NCBI RefSeq assembly: GCF_010671725.1
Contig: NZ_JAAHBU010000095.1
Location: 1 to 32,294, forward strand
Origin: Pseudomonas brassicae
GTDB lineage: Bacteria > Pseudomonadota > Gammaproteobacteria > Pseudomonadales > Pseudomonadaceae
DNA length: 32,294 nucleotides
Direction: 5' to 3'
Position 1 is the stretch's first letter, and every line of letters starts with the position of its first letter. The notes under the pieces are model-generated. The model had not been told where the DNA came from. It did no database searches and was given only the letters and a program-made list of their open reading frames with translations. The position numbers were made by a program, and so were the translations under genes. Below are positions 7,083-19,605 of this stretch, piece by piece.

Positions 7083-8453
7083 ATGAGCTCACTCGAACAA
7101 GCGCCCGCACAGGCCAACGAACTGGTCCTGGGCCTGGAAGACCGGCCTCGCCCGCTCATCGCCCTGCTCGCCGCACTGCAACACCTGCTGGCGATCATCG
7201 TGCCAATCGTGACCCCAGGCCTGCTGATCTGCCAGGCCCTGGGCGTGTCCGCCCGCGACACCAACCTGATCGTGTCGATGTCGCTGGTCATCTCCGGTAT
7301 CGCGACCTTCGTGCAATGCCGCCGCTTCGGGCCCTTCGGCGCCGGGCTGCTGATCGTGCAAGGCACCAGCTTCAATTTCGTCGGCCCACTGATCGCCGGC
7401 GGCGCACTGATGGTCAAGCAAGGCACGCCGGTAGAAGGTGTGATGGCCGCCATCTTCGGTGTGGTGATCGCTGGCTCCTTCGTGGAGATGGGCATTTCGC
7501 GCATCCTGCCCTTCGTCAAACGCCTGATCACCCCGCTGGTGACCGGTATCGTGGTGCTGATGATCGGCCTGACGCTGATCAAGGTCGGCCTGATCAGCAT
7601 GGGCGGCGGTTTCGGCGCCATGGCCACCGGCACCTTCGCCAACGGCGAAAACCTGCTGCTGTCGGGCGTTGTACTGGCAATTATCGTAGTGCTCAACCGT
7701 ATTCCCGTGGTGTGGATGCGCAGCTGCGCCATCGTGATCGCACTGGCCGTGGGCTACGCGCTGGCAGGCTATCTGGACCGCCTGGACTTCACCGGCATGC
7801 ATGAAGCCGCTGTATTCCAGGTGCCCGTACCGCTGCACTTCGGCCTGGGCTTCTCGTGGGCACTGTTCATCCCGATGCTGGTGATCTACCTGGTGACCTC
7901 GCTAGAGGCCATCGGCGATGTTACCGCCACCAGCAAGGTCTCGCGCCAACCCGTCGAAGGCCCGCTGTGGATGCAGCGCATCAAGGGCGGCGTGCTGGTC
8001 AACGGCGCCAACTCGCTGCTGGCCGGCGTGTTCAATACCTTCCCAAGCTCGGTGTTCGCACAGAACAACGGGGTAATCCAGCTGACCGGTATCGCCAGCC
8101 GTCATATCGGCATCTGGATCGCCGCGATGCTGGTGATCCTGGGGCTGTTCCCAAGCGTGGCCGGCGTGATCCAGGCTGTGCCAGAGCCGGTGCTGGGTGG
8201 CGCCGCAATGGTGATGTTCGGGGCGGTTGCCGCCTCGGGCATCAATATCCTGGCCAGCATCAGCCTGGATCGCCGCGCGCTGCTGATCATCGCCGTGTCG
8301 CTGGCACTGGGCCTGGGCGTGGCACAGGTGCCGGAGTTCCTCGCGCACATGCCGTCGGCACTGCGCAATGTACTGGAATCGGGTGTAGCTACCGGCGGGA
8401 TCTGCGCGCTGGTGCTGAACTGGTTCCTGCCTGAGGCCAAGCCACGGGCCTGA
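7083..8453 (+). CDS. NCS2-family xanthine/uracil-type permease
   Basis: This 456-residue inner-membrane protein has about 14 hydrophobic segments. The family marks are QGTSFNFVGPLIAGG (about residues 98-112), SLEAIGDVTATSKVS (TM8, with the Glu that binds substrate in the XanQ/UraA structures) and TFPSSVFAQNNGVIQLTGIA (TM9, with the Gln-Asn pair). The QNNG form is the signature of xanthine/urate transporters rather than of UraA. It would import a purine base by proton symport; the exact substrate is inferred only from that motif. ATG 7083 was chosen because the family usually starts a few residues before the charged EDRP segment. Upstream codons in this frame run back through a non-conserved stretch. 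A REP-type hairpin follows the stop. Confidence 0.85.
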   Translation: MSSLEQAPAQANELVLGLEDRPRPLIALLAALQHLLAIIVPIVTPGLLICQALGVSARDTNLIVSMSLVISGIATFVQCRRFGPFGAGLLIVQGTSFNFVGPLIAGGALMVKQGTPVEGVMAAIFGVVIAGSFVEMGISRILPFVKRLITPLVTGIVVLMIGLTLIKVGLISMGGGFGAMATGTFANGENLLLSGVVLAIIVVLNRIPVVWMRSCAIVIALAVGYALAGYLDRLDFTGMHEAAVFQVPVPLHFGLGFSWALFIPMLVIYLVTSLEAIGDVTATSKVSRQPVEGPLWMQRIKGGVLVNGANSLLAGVFNTFPSSVFAQNNGVIQLTGIASRHIGIWIAAMLVILGLFPSVAGVIQAVPEPVLGGAAMVMFGAVAASGINILASISLDRRALLIIAVSLALGLGVAQVPEFLAHMPSALRNVLESGVATGGICALVLNWFLPEAKPRA

Positions 8454-8472
8454 GTCTCGATCAGGTCGCGTT

Positions 8473-8516
8473 GCGGCCTTTCGCCAGCAAGGCCGCGCCT
8501 ACAGGCGCCGGCTTTT
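8473..8516. repeat. REP-type palindrome with terminator-like hairpin
   Basis: GCGGCCTT and AAGGCCGC pair perfectly around TCGCCAGC (8473-8496), followed by GCGCC-TACA-GGCGC and then CGGCTTTTT. The CGCGCCTACAGG part matches the style of Pseudomonas REP elements. It lies between the permease and tusD and may terminate the permease transcript. Confidence 0.6.
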
Positions 8517-8555
8517 TGCTTTATCATGGGCGCAGTTTTGCTGACAGAGCACACC

Positions 8556-8948
8556 ATGAAGTTCGCCCTAGCAGTTTTTTCCCCCGGACACGCGCCCTCC
8601 TCGCGCCGCGCCCTGCTGTTCGCGCAGGCAGCACTGGCCAGCGGGCACGAGATCGTGCGGCTGTTTTTCTATCAGGACGGCGTGCACAGCGCCTCGGCCA
8701 ATGTGGTCTCGCCTCAGGACGAACTGGACGTACCGACCCAGTGGCGCGCCTTTGTCACCGAGCACAAGCTTGATGCCGTGGTGTGCATCGCCGCTGCCCT
8801 GCGCCGCGGCGTGCTGAACGCCGAAGAAGCGCAACGCTACCAGCGCCCCGCAGTGAACCTGCCCGCGCCCTGGGAGCTATCCGGCCTTGGGCAATTGCAT
8901 GAAGCCGCACAAACCGCCGACCGCCTGGTCTGCTTCGGAGGCGATTGA
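8556..8948 (+). CDS. tusD: Sulfurtransferase complex subunit TusD
   Basis: TusD is a subunit of the TusBCD complex, which relays sulfur from TusA to TusE for 2-thiolation of the wobble uridine in Lys, Glu and Gln tRNAs. The 130-residue product begins MKFALAVFSPGHAPSSRRAL and has the DsrE fold. The active cysteine lies in VVCIAAALRRGV, at about residue 77, equivalent to Cys78 of E. coli TusD. The start at 8556 fits the family; an upstream in-frame ATG at 8526 would add ten unlikely residues. It is the first gene of a tightly packed operon, with tusC starting two bases after its stop. Confidence 0.95.
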   Translation: MKFALAVFSPGHAPSSRRALLFAQAALASGHEIVRLFFYQDGVHSASANVVSPQDELDVPTQWRAFVTEHKLDAVVCIAAALRRGVLNAEEAQRYQRPAVNLPAPWELSGLGQLHEAAQTADRLVCFGGD

Positions 8949-8949
8949 G

Positions 8950-9309
8950 ATGGCCAAGTCACTGCTGATCATCAGCCGTCAAGCCCCCTGGGCCGGCCCC
9001 TCGGCGCGTGAAGCGCTGGACATCGCGCTGGCCGGCGGCGCTTTCGACCTGCCCTTGGGCATGCTGTTTCTGGATGACGGCGTGTTCCAGCTGGCCCCCG
9101 CGCAGCAGCCTTCGCACGTACAACAGAAGAACCTGGCCGCCAACCTGCAAGCCTTGCCGATGTTCGGTGTAGAAGCGCTGTTCGCCGCCGCGAGCAGTTT
9201 GCAGGCGCGCGGCCTGGCCGCCGACAGCCTGACGCTGGAGGTCGAGGTACTCGATGACCACGCGCTGGCGGCGCTGATCGACCGTTTTGACCAGGTGGTA
9301 ACCCTCTGA
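8950..9309 (+). CDS. tusC: Sulfurtransferase complex subunit TusC
   Basis: The 119-residue product (MAKSLLIISRQAPWAGPSAR, then ALDIALAGGAFDLPLGMLFL) has the DsrF/TusC form of the DsrE fold and exactly the E. coli TusC length. TusC forms the hexameric TusBCD core with TusB and TusD and has no catalytic cysteine of its own. The start codon lies inside GATTGAGATGG, one base after the tusD stop, so translation is probably coupled. Its stop TGA (9307-9309) shares one base with the tusB start. Confidence 0.95.
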   Translation: MAKSLLIISRQAPWAGPSAREALDIALAGGAFDLPLGMLFLDDGVFQLAPAQQPSHVQQKNLAANLQALPMFGVEALFAAASSLQARGLAADSLTLEVEVLDDHALAALIDRFDQVVTL

Positions 9310-9605
9310 TGAGCACCCTGCATGTCATTTCCCACTCGCCGTTTGGCGACGACCGCCTGAGCAGCTGCCTGCGCCTGCTCGGCAGCCAGGACGCGCTGTT
9401 GCTGTGCGGCGACGCGGTGTACGCGCTGCAACCCGACAGTGCGCCGCTCAAGGCATTGCAGGCCGCTGGCCTGGTGTCGCGCCTGTTCGCCCTCGATGAA
9501 GACCTGCAGGCGCGGGGCATCCACAGCGGCATCGCCCAGGCCACCGACTACCCGGCGTTCGTAGGCCTGTCACTGGCCTACGACAAGGTCAACAGCTGGC
9601 TATGA
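9309..9605 (+). CDS. tusB: Sulfurtransferase complex subunit TusB
   Basis: The 98-residue product (MSTLHVISHSPFGDDRLSSC and on) matches the small DsrH/TusB family. TusB completes the TusBCD heterohexamer acting in the 2-thiouridine sulfur relay. The ALLLCGDAVYAL segment is the conserved DsrH core. TGATG overlap with tusC at its start and ATGA overlap with tusE at its end point to tightly coupled translation. Confidence 0.93.
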   Translation: MSTLHVISHSPFGDDRLSSCLRLLGSQDALLLCGDAVYALQPDSAPLKALQAAGLVSRLFALDEDLQARGIHSGIAQATDYPAFVGLSLAYDKVNSWL

Positions 9606-9937
9606 ACACCCTGACAGTCGACGCGCGCGACATCGCGCTGGACAAGGACGGCTTTCTGGTCGACCTGCAAGACTGGTCCGCCCCCGTTGCCGAGGCCCTG
9701 GCCGCCCGCGAAGGCCTGAGCCTGACCGCTGAACACTGGGAAGTGCTGGCGTTGCTGCGCCAGTTCTACCAGGAGTTCGAGCTGTCGCCCGCCACGCGCC
9801 CGCTGATCAAGTACACCGCCTTGAAGCTGGGCCCGGACAAAGGCAACAGCCTGCACCTGAACCGCCTGTTCAACGGCACTCCCGCCAAACTCGCCGCGAA
9901 GCTCGCGGGCCTGCCCAAGCCGACCAACTGCATATGA
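9602..9937 (+). CDS. tusE: Sulfur carrier protein TusE (DsrC family)
   Basis: TusE receives sulfur from TusD and passes it to MnmA on tRNA. The 111-residue protein has the DsrC signatures DKDGFLVDLQDW (about 14-25), AEHWEVLALLRQFY (about 43-56) and KYTALKLGPDKGN. It ends in PTNCI, with the active cysteine as the penultimate residue (Cys110), matching Cys108 of the 109-residue E. coli TusE. It lacks the second upstream cysteine that marks true DsrC of sulfur oxidisers, so it is a thiolation-type TusE. It overlaps tusB by four bases and the ybiB-like gene by four bases (ATGA). Confidence 0.95.
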   Translation: MNTLTVDARDIALDKDGFLVDLQDWSAPVAEALAAREGLSLTAEHWEVLALLRQFYQEFELSPATRPLIKYTALKLGPDKGNSLHLNRLFNGTPAKLAAKLAGLPKPTNCI

Positions 9938-10929
9938 CCGAACCCAGCCCGCTGATCACCGAAACCCCGGCCGAACACCCGTTTGCCCAGTTCGTACGTA
10001 TTCTGGGCAAGGGCAAGCGCGGCGCGCGCGGCCTGACCCGTGAAGAAGCCCGCGAAGCCATGGGCATGCTGCTCGACGGCAAGGTCGAAGACACCCAGTT
10101 GGGCGCCTTCCTGATGCTGCTGCGGCACAAGGAAGAAAGCCCCGAGGAGTTGGCCGGGTTTACCGAAGCCGTGCGCCAGCGCGTACAGGCGCCACCGATT
10201 GCGCTCGACCTCGACTGGCCGAGCTACGCCGGTAAAAAGCGTCACCTGCCATGGTTTTTGTTGGCCGCCAAGTGCCTGGCCAACAATGGCATCCGCATCC
10301 TGCTGCACGGCGGCGGCGCGCACACCTCCGGGCGCCTGTACACCGAGCAGGTGCTGGAGCAGGTACAGATTCCCCTGTGCCGCGATTGGGACAGCGTGGC
10401 CGACGCTCTGGAGGCGCAGCGCATCGCCTTCATCCCGCTGCAGGACTGGGCGCCGCGCCTGCAACGCATGATCGACCTGCGCAACACCCTGGGCCTGCGC
10501 TCGCCGATCCACTCGCTGGCCCGGGTGCTCAACCCGCTGGGTGCTCGCTGCGGCCTGCAGAGCATCTTCCACCCCGGCTACCAGGCGGTGCACCGCGAAG
10601 CCAGCCGCCTGCTGGGCGACATGGCCATCGTGGTCAAGGGTGACGGCGGCGAGATCGAGATCAACCCCGACGCCACCAGCCATCTGTACGGTACCGCAAA
10701 CGGCGAAGAGTGGGACGAGGAATGGCCGCAGCAGTCGGCCCAGCGCCATGTCAAACCGGCCAGCCTGGAGGTATCACACCTGCTGGCGGTATGGCGCGGC
10801 GAATCCGGCGACAGCTATGGCGAAATGGCCCTGGTGGCGACCATGGCCCTGGCGCTGCGCGGCCTGGGGCACTCCCCCGAGGCAGCGTTCACACAGGCAC
10901 AGCAATGGTGGGCTGCCCGCCTTAGCTAG
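9934..10929 (+). CDS. ybiB: YbiB-like (TrpD2) glycosyltransferase family 3 protein
   Basis: The 331-residue product has the two-domain fold of anthranilate phosphoribosyltransferase: a helical N-domain (FAQFVRILGKGKRGARGLTR, then LDGKVEDTQLGAFLMLLRHK) and a larger alpha/beta domain (NNGIRILLHGGGAHTSGRLY, then MIDLRNTLGLRSPIHSLARV). YbiB/TrpD2 proteins are TrpD paralogues that lack normal TrpD activity. E. coli YbiB is known as a nucleic-acid-binding protein under LexA control; I recall this from the literature and it is not visible here. No trp genes are nearby. The start overlaps the tusE stop (ATGA), which places it in the tRNA-thiolation operon and makes a role in RNA metabolism plausible but unproven. 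Confidence 0.85.
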   Translation: MTEPSPLITETPAEHPFAQFVRILGKGKRGARGLTREEAREAMGMLLDGKVEDTQLGAFLMLLRHKEESPEELAGFTEAVRQRVQAPPIALDLDWPSYAGKKRHLPWFLLAAKCLANNGIRILLHGGGAHTSGRLYTEQVLEQVQIPLCRDWDSVADALEAQRIAFIPLQDWAPRLQRMIDLRNTLGLRSPIHSLARVLNPLGARCGLQSIFHPGYQAVHREASRLLGDMAIVVKGDGGEIEINPDATSHLYGTANGEEWDEEWPQQSAQRHVKPASLEVSHLLAVWRGESGDSYGEMALVATMALALRGLGHSPEAAFTQAQQWWAARLS

Positions 10930-11037
10930 GCAACCCATCGAGAAAGCCGATCATAAACGCCCATGCTTTGCGCTATTCGTTCGAACTTGAGCCCGTACAC
11001 TGGGCTCCAAGTTGAATGAATCGCCAAGGAGAGAACC

Positions 11038-12006
11038 ATGGGCCTGTTGATCGACGGCCGCTGGCATGACCAGTGGTATGAAAGCAGCAAAGACGGCGCC
11101 TTCCAGCGCGAAAATGCGCAACGCCGCAACCAGCTGCCGGCCGCCGAGGCCGGGCGCTATCACCTGTATGTGTCGCTGGCCTGCCCGTGGGCACATCGCA
11201 CGCTGATCTTTCGCAAGCTCAAGGGCCTGGACAAACTAATCGACGTGTCGGTAGTCAGCTGGCTGATGGGTGAAAACGGCTGGACCTTCGACAAGGCGCT
11301 CGGCTCGACAGGCGACGCGCTCGACAGTCTCGACTTCCTGCACCAGCGCTATACACGCGACGACCCGCACTACAGCGGCCGCGTTACGGTACCCGTGCTG
11401 TGGGACAAGCAGGAGCAGCGCATCGTCAACAACGAGTCGGCCGAGATCATCCGCCTCTTCAACACCGCCTTTGACGGGCTGACCAGCAATCGCCTCGACC
11501 TGTACCCCGAAGCGCTGCGCACCAGCATTGATGCGATCAACGAGCGGGTGTATCCGGCAGTGAACAACGGTGTGTATCGCGCAGGCTTTGCGACCACGCA
11601 GCAGGCGTATGAGCAGGCGTTCGACGAGCTGTTCAGCGAGCTTGATGCGCTGGAGCAGCTACTGCACACGCAGCGTTATCTGGCGGGCGAGTACCTGACC
11701 GAGGCCGACTGGCGGCTGTTTACCACGCTGATTCGCTTTGATGCGGTGTACCAAGGGCACTTCAAGTGCAACCTGCGACGCATCGCCGATTACCCGAACC
11801 TGTCGAACTGGCTGAGGGAGCTGTATCAGTGGCCAGGCGTGGCCGAGACGGTGAACATGGCGCATATCCAGCATCACTATTACATGAGTCACAAGACCAT
11901 CAACCCGAACGGGATTGTGCCCAAAGGGCCGTTGCAGGACTTTACGGCAGCCCACGACCGGGAACGCCTTGAAGGGCGAGGGATCTGGGACAAGACCAGT
12001 TTCTGA
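11038..12006 (+). CDS. yqjG: Glutathionyl-hydroquinone reductase (Xi-class GST)
   Basis: The 322-residue product has an N-terminal thioredoxin-like domain whose catalytic cysteine lies in SLACPWAHRT (Cys49). The CPWA motif is diagnostic of Xi-class transferases (YqjG/EcM4/PcpF). The all-helical C-domain follows (GEYLTEADWRLFTTLIRFDA, then NLSNWLRELYQWPGVAETVN), and the tail HHYYMSHKTINPNGIVPKGP is family-specific. These enzymes reduce glutathionyl-hydroquinones back to hydroquinone and act in the cytoplasm. A clear AAGGAG lies eight bases before ATG 11038. Just upstream, GAGCCC and GGGCTC (10989-11007) form an inverted repeat around a TACACT that could be a -10. A REP pair followed by a T-run ends the transcript. 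Confidence 0.92.
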   Translation: MGLLIDGRWHDQWYESSKDGAFQRENAQRRNQLPAAEAGRYHLYVSLACPWAHRTLIFRKLKGLDKLIDVSVVSWLMGENGWTFDKALGSTGDALDSLDFLHQRYTRDDPHYSGRVTVPVLWDKQEQRIVNNESAEIIRLFNTAFDGLTSNRLDLYPEALRTSIDAINERVYPAVNNGVYRAGFATTQQAYEQAFDELFSELDALEQLLHTQRYLAGEYLTEADWRLFTTLIRFDAVYQGHFKCNLRRIADYPNLSNWLRELYQWPGVAETVNMAHIQHHYYMSHKTINPNGIVPKGPLQDFTAAHDRERLEGRGIWDKTSF

Positions 12007-12023
12007 GCAGGTCTTGAGGACGC

Positions 12024-12107
12024 CTTCGCTGGCAAGCCAGCTCCCACAGGTAACTCATCGTCCTCAAGATCGATGGCGTCCCTGTGGGAGCTGGCTTGCC
12101 AGCGAAG
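12024..12107. repeat. Inverted REP pair (REPIN) with 27-base perfect arms
   Basis: The arms 12024-12050 and 12081-12107 are exact reverse complements (core TTCGCTGGCAAGCCAGCTCC), separated by 30 bases. Each arm also contains its own small palindrome GCTGGC/GCCAGC. The right arm runs into CTTTTTTA, so it may also terminate the yqjG transcript, five bases before the convergent cysG stop. Confidence 0.9.
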
Positions 12108-12112
12108 CTTTT

Positions 12113-13498
12113 TTACTGAGCGCCTTCGAACCAGGCCAGCTTCTCGCGAAGCTGCACCACTTCGCCCACGATCACCAGCGTCGGCGCATGCACTTCATGC
12201 TCCGCCACCAGTTGCGGCAAGTCGGCCAAGGTGCCGGTGAACACCCGCTGGTTGACCGTGGTGCCCTGCTGAACCAGCGCCGCCGGCGTGTCCGCCGAAC
12301 GACCATGGCGAATCAGCTCGGCACAGATGGTCGGCAAACCCACCAGCCCCATGTAGAACACCAGCGTCTGCGCCGGTGACACCAGGTCGTGCCACGGCAA
12401 GTTGCTGGTGCCGTCCTTGAGGTGGCCGGTGACGAAGCGCACCGATTGCGCATAGTCGCGGTGGGTCAGCGGAATACCGGCATACGCCGAACAGCCGCTG
12501 GCCGCAGTAATGCCCGGTACCACCTGGAACGGGATGCCCTGCTCGGCCAGCTCTTCGATCTCTTCGCCACCACGGCCGAAGATGAACGGGTCGCCGCCCT
12601 TCAGACGCAACACCCGCTTGCCCTGCTTGGCCAGGTCGATCAGCAGCTGGTTGATCTGGTCCTGCGGCACGCTGTGGTCGGCGCGGCGCTTGCCGACATA
12701 AATGCGTTCGGCATCGCGCCGGCACAGCTCGATGATCGCAGGGGCCACCAGACGGTCGTACAGCACCACATCGGCCTGCTGCATCAGGCGCAGCGCACGG
12801 AAGGTCAGCAGGTCCGGGTCACCCGGCCCAGCGCCGACCAGGTACACCTCACCCGAAGTGTGCGGCAAAGCACCGTCCACCTTGGCCTGCAACAGGCGTT
12901 CGGCTTCGGCGCCCTGCCCGGCCAGCTGGCGCTCGGCAATCGGGCCCTGGAATACATCTTCCCAGAAGCCGCGGCGCTGGTTCACGTCCGGGTACAGCTC
13001 CTTGACCCGATGGCGAAAGCGCGCCGCCAGGCCAGCCAGCTCGCCGTAGGCCGCCGGAATCCAGGTTTCCAGCTTGGCCCGGATCAGGCGGGCCAGCACC
13101 GGCGCATCGCCGCCACTGGACACCGCCACCACCAATGGCGAACGGTCGACGATGGCCGGGAAGATCACCGTGCACAAGGCTGGCGCATCCACCACGTTGA
13201 CCGGCACGCAGCGTTGACGGGCATCGGCCGATACCTGGGCGTTGAGCGCCTGGTCATCGGTGGCCGCAATGATCAGCTGGCAACCCTCCAGGTCGCTTTG
13301 CTGGTAACCACGGGCCAGCGTCTGACCGCCACTGGTGCGCGCAAGCTCGGCCAGTTGCCCTTCGATTTCGGGCGCGACCACGCGCAGTACAGCGCCGGCA
13401 TCGGCCAGCAGGCGAGACTTGCGCAAGGCAATCTCGCCCCCACCCACGACCAGCACCTGGCTGCCCCGCAGGTTGTGGAACAGCGGCAGGAACTCCAT
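12113..13498 (-). CDS. cysG: Siroheme synthase CysG
   Basis: This trifunctional enzyme turns uroporphyrinogen III into siroheme for sulfite and nitrite reductases. Residues 1-about 210 form the NAD-dependent dehydrogenase/ferrochelatase part, with [17 protein letters not shown] at about 15-31 and [10 protein letters not shown] containing Ser128, the regulatory serine position of the enterobacterial enzyme. From about 217 lies the uroporphyrinogen III methyltransferase, with [30 protein letters not shown] and [20 protein letters not shown]. The 461-residue length agrees with the family. It is the last gene of the minus-strand block; its ATG directly abuts the serS stop with no spacer, suggesting coupled translation. 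Confidence 0.97.
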   Translation of the reverse strand: MEFLPLFHNLRGSQVLVVGGGEIALRKSRLLADAGAVLRVVAPEIEGQLAELARTSGGQTLARGYQQSDLEGCQLIIAATDDQALNAQVSADARQRCVPVNVVDAPALCTVIFPAIVDRSPLVVAVSSGGDAPVLARLIRAKLETWIPAAYGELAGLAARFRHRVKELYPDVNQRRGFWEDVFQGPIAERQLAGQGAEAERLLQAKVDGALPHTSGEVYLVGAGPGDPDLLTFRALRLMQQADVVLYDRLVAPAIIELCRRDAERIYVGKRRADHSVPQDQINQLLIDLAKQGKRVLRLKGGDPFIFGRGGEEIEELAEQGIPFQVVPGITAASGCSAYAGIPLTHRDYAQSVRFVTGHLKDGTSNLPWHDLVSPAQTLVFYMGLVGLPTICAELIRHGRSADTPAALVQQGTTVNQRVFTGTLADLPQLVAEHEVHAPTLVIVGEVVQLREKLAWFEGAQ

Positions 13499-16493
<2,995 letters not shown>

Positions 16494-16511
16494 GGACGAC
16501 GCTACTACCTC

Positions 16512-17135
16512 TTACTCCGAAATGACGTCAGCGCCTTTCGGGATATCGAACTTGAATTTGCTCGCCGGGATCGCCTCGTTGGCCTTGACGCCGGTAAACA
16601 GGATATTGGTGCGCTGGCCAACACTGTCGATCAGTTGCATGTCATTCACCAAGCCCTTGCGGAACGAAAGACGCAGCGAGTCGAACAGGGTGTCCTTGGT
16701 TTTCGGCTTGAGCACGAAGTCCATCACGTCGCCCTGCTCCTTGGAGGTGATGTCGAAGCTCTGGCTGATTTTCGACACATCGCCGGACAACAGCAAGGCC
16801 GGCGTTTCGGTCAGGCGCTGATCGAGCTTCTTGACGGTGGCCTGCTCCAGGTCCGGGTCCCACAGGGTGACGTTCTTGCCGTCGGATACCACGACCTGCT
16901 CGGCTGGTGCATCGGTGTGCCAGTAGAACAGGCCAGGACGCTGTACCGACATTTCGCCGGTGGTTTCCTGCAACTGGGTGCCACCGCCGTCGAGGGTCAG
17001 TTGGGAAAAGCGGGCACTGATCGTCTTGGACTTGTCCAGCAACTGGGTCAGGCGCGCGGCATCCGCCTCGGCGGCAATGGCCGAAGCGCTGGACAGGGCC
17101 ATAGCAGAAACCAACAGCATGCGAATCAGGCGCAT
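16512..17135 (-). CDS. lolA: Outer-membrane lipoprotein carrier protein LolA
   Basis: LolA carries lipoproteins across the periplasm from LolCDE to LolB. The 207-residue precursor begins [20 protein letters not shown], a type I signal peptide with likely cleavage after Ala21 or Ala22. The mature part has the LolA half-barrel motifs [32 protein letters not shown] and [24 protein letters not shown] lies before ATG 17135; the frame is open further upstream to 17225, but that part lacks a signal sequence. It sits 64 bases after ftsK. Confidence 0.97.
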   Translation of the reverse strand: MRLIRMLLVSAMALSSASAIAAEADAARLTQLLDKSKTISARFSQLTLDGGGTQLQETTGEMSVQRPGLFYWHTDAPAEQVVVSDGKNVTLWDPDLEQATVKKLDQRLTETPALLLSGDVSKISQSFDITSKEQGDVMDFVLKPKTKDTLFDSLRLSFRKGLVNDMQLIDSVGQRTNILFTGVKANEAIPASKFKFDIPKGADVISE

Positions 17136-17199
17136 GGAAATCCTCGTTGCAATTTTGAAGGGGCCGGTAGCCGTCAATGGCCACCAGCAAAATGGATCA

Positions 17200-19605
17200 T
17201 CAGTCGCGCATTGGCCCGGGCGCAATCACTTCACGCGAACCGTTGGTGTTCATGGCAGTGACCACACCGGCCATTTCCATCGCCTCGATCATGCGCGCGG
17301 CGCGGTTGTAGCCAATCTTGAGCTTGCGCTGTACCGCCGAGATGGAAGCACGACGGCTTTCGAGCACGAACTGCACGGCTTCGTCGTACAAGGCATCGGT
17401 TTCGGCGTCATCATCGCCACCGCCACCGCCGCCGCCATCGAAGCCGCTGCCGGCCTCTTCGACACCACTGAGGATGTCGTCGTTGTAGTCCGGGGCGCCA
17501 CGCAGTTTCCAGGCTTCGACCACACGGTGCACCTCTTCGTCAGAAACGAATGCACCGTGCACGCGAATCGGCAGGCTGGTGCCGGGCGGCATGTACAGCA
17601 TGTCGCCGTGACCCAGCAGTTGCTCGGCGCCCCCCTGGTCGATGATGGTACGCGAGTCGATTTTGCTCGATACCTGGAACGCCATGCGGGTCGGGATGTT
17701 GGCCTTGATCAGGCCGGTGATCACGTCCACCGACGGGCGCTGGGTGGCCAGGATCAGGTGGATGCCCGCGGCCCGCGCCTTCTGGGCGATACGTGCAATC
17801 AGCTCTTCGACCTTCTTGCCGACGATCATCATCATGTCGGCGAACTCGTCCACCACCACCACGATGGTCGGCAGGGTCTTGAGCAGCGGCGGCACGTCGT
17901 CCATGCTTTCGCGCTTGAACATCGGGTCGTAGATCGGCTCGCCCGCCTCTTCGGCGTCCTTGACCTTGCGGTTGAAGCCGGCCAGGTTGCGCACGCCCAT
18001 GGCCGCCATCAGCTTGTAGCGGCGCTCCATCTCGGCCACGCTCCAGCGCAGTGCGTTGGCCGCATCCTTCATGTCGGTGACCACCGGGCACAGCAGGTGC
18101 GGGATGCCTTCGTAGATCGACAGCTCGAGCATTTTCGGGTCGATCATGATCAGTTTGGCGTCTTCGGGGCCGGACTTGAACAGGATCGACAGGATCATCG
18201 CGTTCACGCCCACCGATTTACCCGAACCGGTAGTACCCGCCACCAGCAGGTGCGGCATCTTGGCTAGGTCGGTGATCACCGGTTTGCCACCGATATCGTG
18301 GCCCAGCGCCATGGTGACCGGCGACTTGGCCTCATCGTACTGCGGCGACGACAGCACTTCGGAGAAGCGCACGATCTGGCGGTCTTCGTTGGGGATCTCG
18401 ATGCCCACAGTGGTCTTGCCCGGGATCACTTCGACCACCCGCACACTGGTCACCGCCAGCGAACGCGCCAGGTCCTTGGCCAGGTTGGCAATGCGGCTGA
18501 CCTTCACGCCGGCGGCCGGCTGGATCTCGTAACGGGTAATCACCGGACCTGGGTGGATCGAGTCCACCGACACTTCGACACCGAATTCCTTGAGCTTGAT
18601 TTCCAGCAGGTGGCCTACGCCGGCCAGGGACTCTGGCGAGTAGTTGACCTTCTTTTTCTCGGCCGGGTCGAGGATCGAGATCGGTGGCAACGTGCCTTCG
18701 ATGGCGCTGTCGACGAACAGCGGCGTCTGTTTTTCCTTCTGCACGCGCTTGCTCGGCTCGGGCGCCTTGGCCGGGGCTGGCATGATCACCGGCGGCACAT
18801 GCTGTTCGCGCTCGGCCACGTGCTTGCTCAACGCGTTATCGCGCTCGATGATGCGTTCCTTGGCCTTGATCTGTTCGCGGCGGTCCGCCACCACGGGCGC
18901 CACCACATCGAGCACCTGCTCGTCGACCTCACGCAGCTGGGCCACCAGCCGCTTGCGTTCGTTGCGCCCCGCCCACCAGCGGTTGGCGGCGCCCTGGAAC
19001 AGCTCGAACAGATCAAGGGTGATCTTGCCGGTGATGTCCATGACCTTGAACCACGACAGGTCGGTGAACACGGTCAGGCCGAACAGGAACAGGGCAATGA
19101 ACATCAGCGTGCTGCCCTGCACGTTCAAGGCGTTCTTGGCCAGGTCGCCCAGGCTTTCGCCCAGCGCACCACCCGCCGAGGCAGGCAGGCTAGGGGCCGA
19201 ATGGAAGTGGATGTGCGCCAGCGCCGCACCCGACAGCACCAGGAACACCAGGCCGATCAGGCGCCACGAGAACAGCCAGCCGCTCCACTGCCAGGGCTGG
19301 TGGCGTTCGCGGAAGATCTGCCAGGTCTTGATGGCCAGCAGCAACGGGAAGATATAGGCGAAGTAGCCCAGCACCATGAACAGTACGTCGGCGAAGAATG
19401 CCCCGGCGCGGCCGGCGGCGTTCTGGACCTGCTCGACGTTGCTGGTGTGGCTGAACCCCGGATCGGCCTGGTCGTAGGTCAGCAGGGCCATCCACAGGTA
19501 CAGGCACAGGGCGCCGATGGCGATCAGTGCACCTTCCTTGAGCCGGTAGTGCAACTGCTGGCGCCAGAGCGGCTCGGGGTTGGGTGTTGCGGTGGATTTC
19601 TTCAA
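17200..19605 (-). CDS. ftsK: DNA translocase FtsK
   Basis: FtsK pumps DNA toward dif and activates XerCD resolution at the division septum. The 801-residue protein has four N-terminal membrane helices (about 20-190), a short linker (about 200-320, much shorter than the E. coli linker, which explains 801 against 1329 residues), the alpha and beta motor domains with Walker [18 protein letters not shown] and Walker [20 protein letters not shown], and the C-terminal gamma winged helix that reads KOPS ([20 protein letters not shown], then [13 protein letters not shown]). The best start is TTG 19605 ([20 protein letters not shown]); the open frame to 19713 adds residues unlike FtsK. A glycine/aspartate-rich insert ([12 protein letters not shown]) precedes gamma. 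Confidence 0.95.
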   Translation of the reverse strand: MKKSTATPNPEPLWRQQLHYRLKEGALIAIGALCLYLWMALLTYDQADPGFSHTSNVEQVQNAAGRAGAFFADVLFMVLGYFAYIFPLLLAIKTWQIFRERHQPWQWSGWLFSWRLIGLVFLVLSGAALAHIHFHSAPSLPASAGGALGESLGDLAKNALNVQGSTLMFIALFLFGLTVFTDLSWFKVMDITGKITLDLFELFQGAANRWWAGRNERKRLVAQLREVDEQVLDVVAPVVADRREQIKAKERIIERDNALSKHVAEREQHVPPVIMPAPAKAPEPSKRVQKEKQTPLFVDSAIEGTLPPISILDPAEKKKVNYSPESLAGVGHLLEIKLKEFGVEVSVDSIHPGPVITRYEIQPAAGVKVSRIANLAKDLARSLAVTSVRVVEVIPGKTTVGIEIPNEDRQIVRFSEVLSSPQYDEAKSPVTMALGHDIGGKPVITDLAKMPHLLVAGTTGSGKSVGVNAMILSILFKSGPEDAKLIMIDPKMLELSIYEGIPHLLCPVVTDMKDAANALRWSVAEMERRYKLMAAMGVRNLAGFNRKVKDAEEAGEPIYDPMFKRESMDDVPPLLKTLPTIVVVVDEFADMMMIVGKKVEELIARIAQKARAAGIHLILATQRPSVDVITGLIKANIPTRMAFQVSSKIDSRTIIDQGGAEQLLGHGDMLYMPPGTSLPIRVHGAFVSDEEVHRVVEAWKLRGAPDYNDDILSGVEEAGSGFDGGGGGGGDDDAETDALYDEAVQFVLESRRASISAVQRKLKIGYNRAARMIEAMEMAGVVTAMNTNGSREVIAPGPMRD

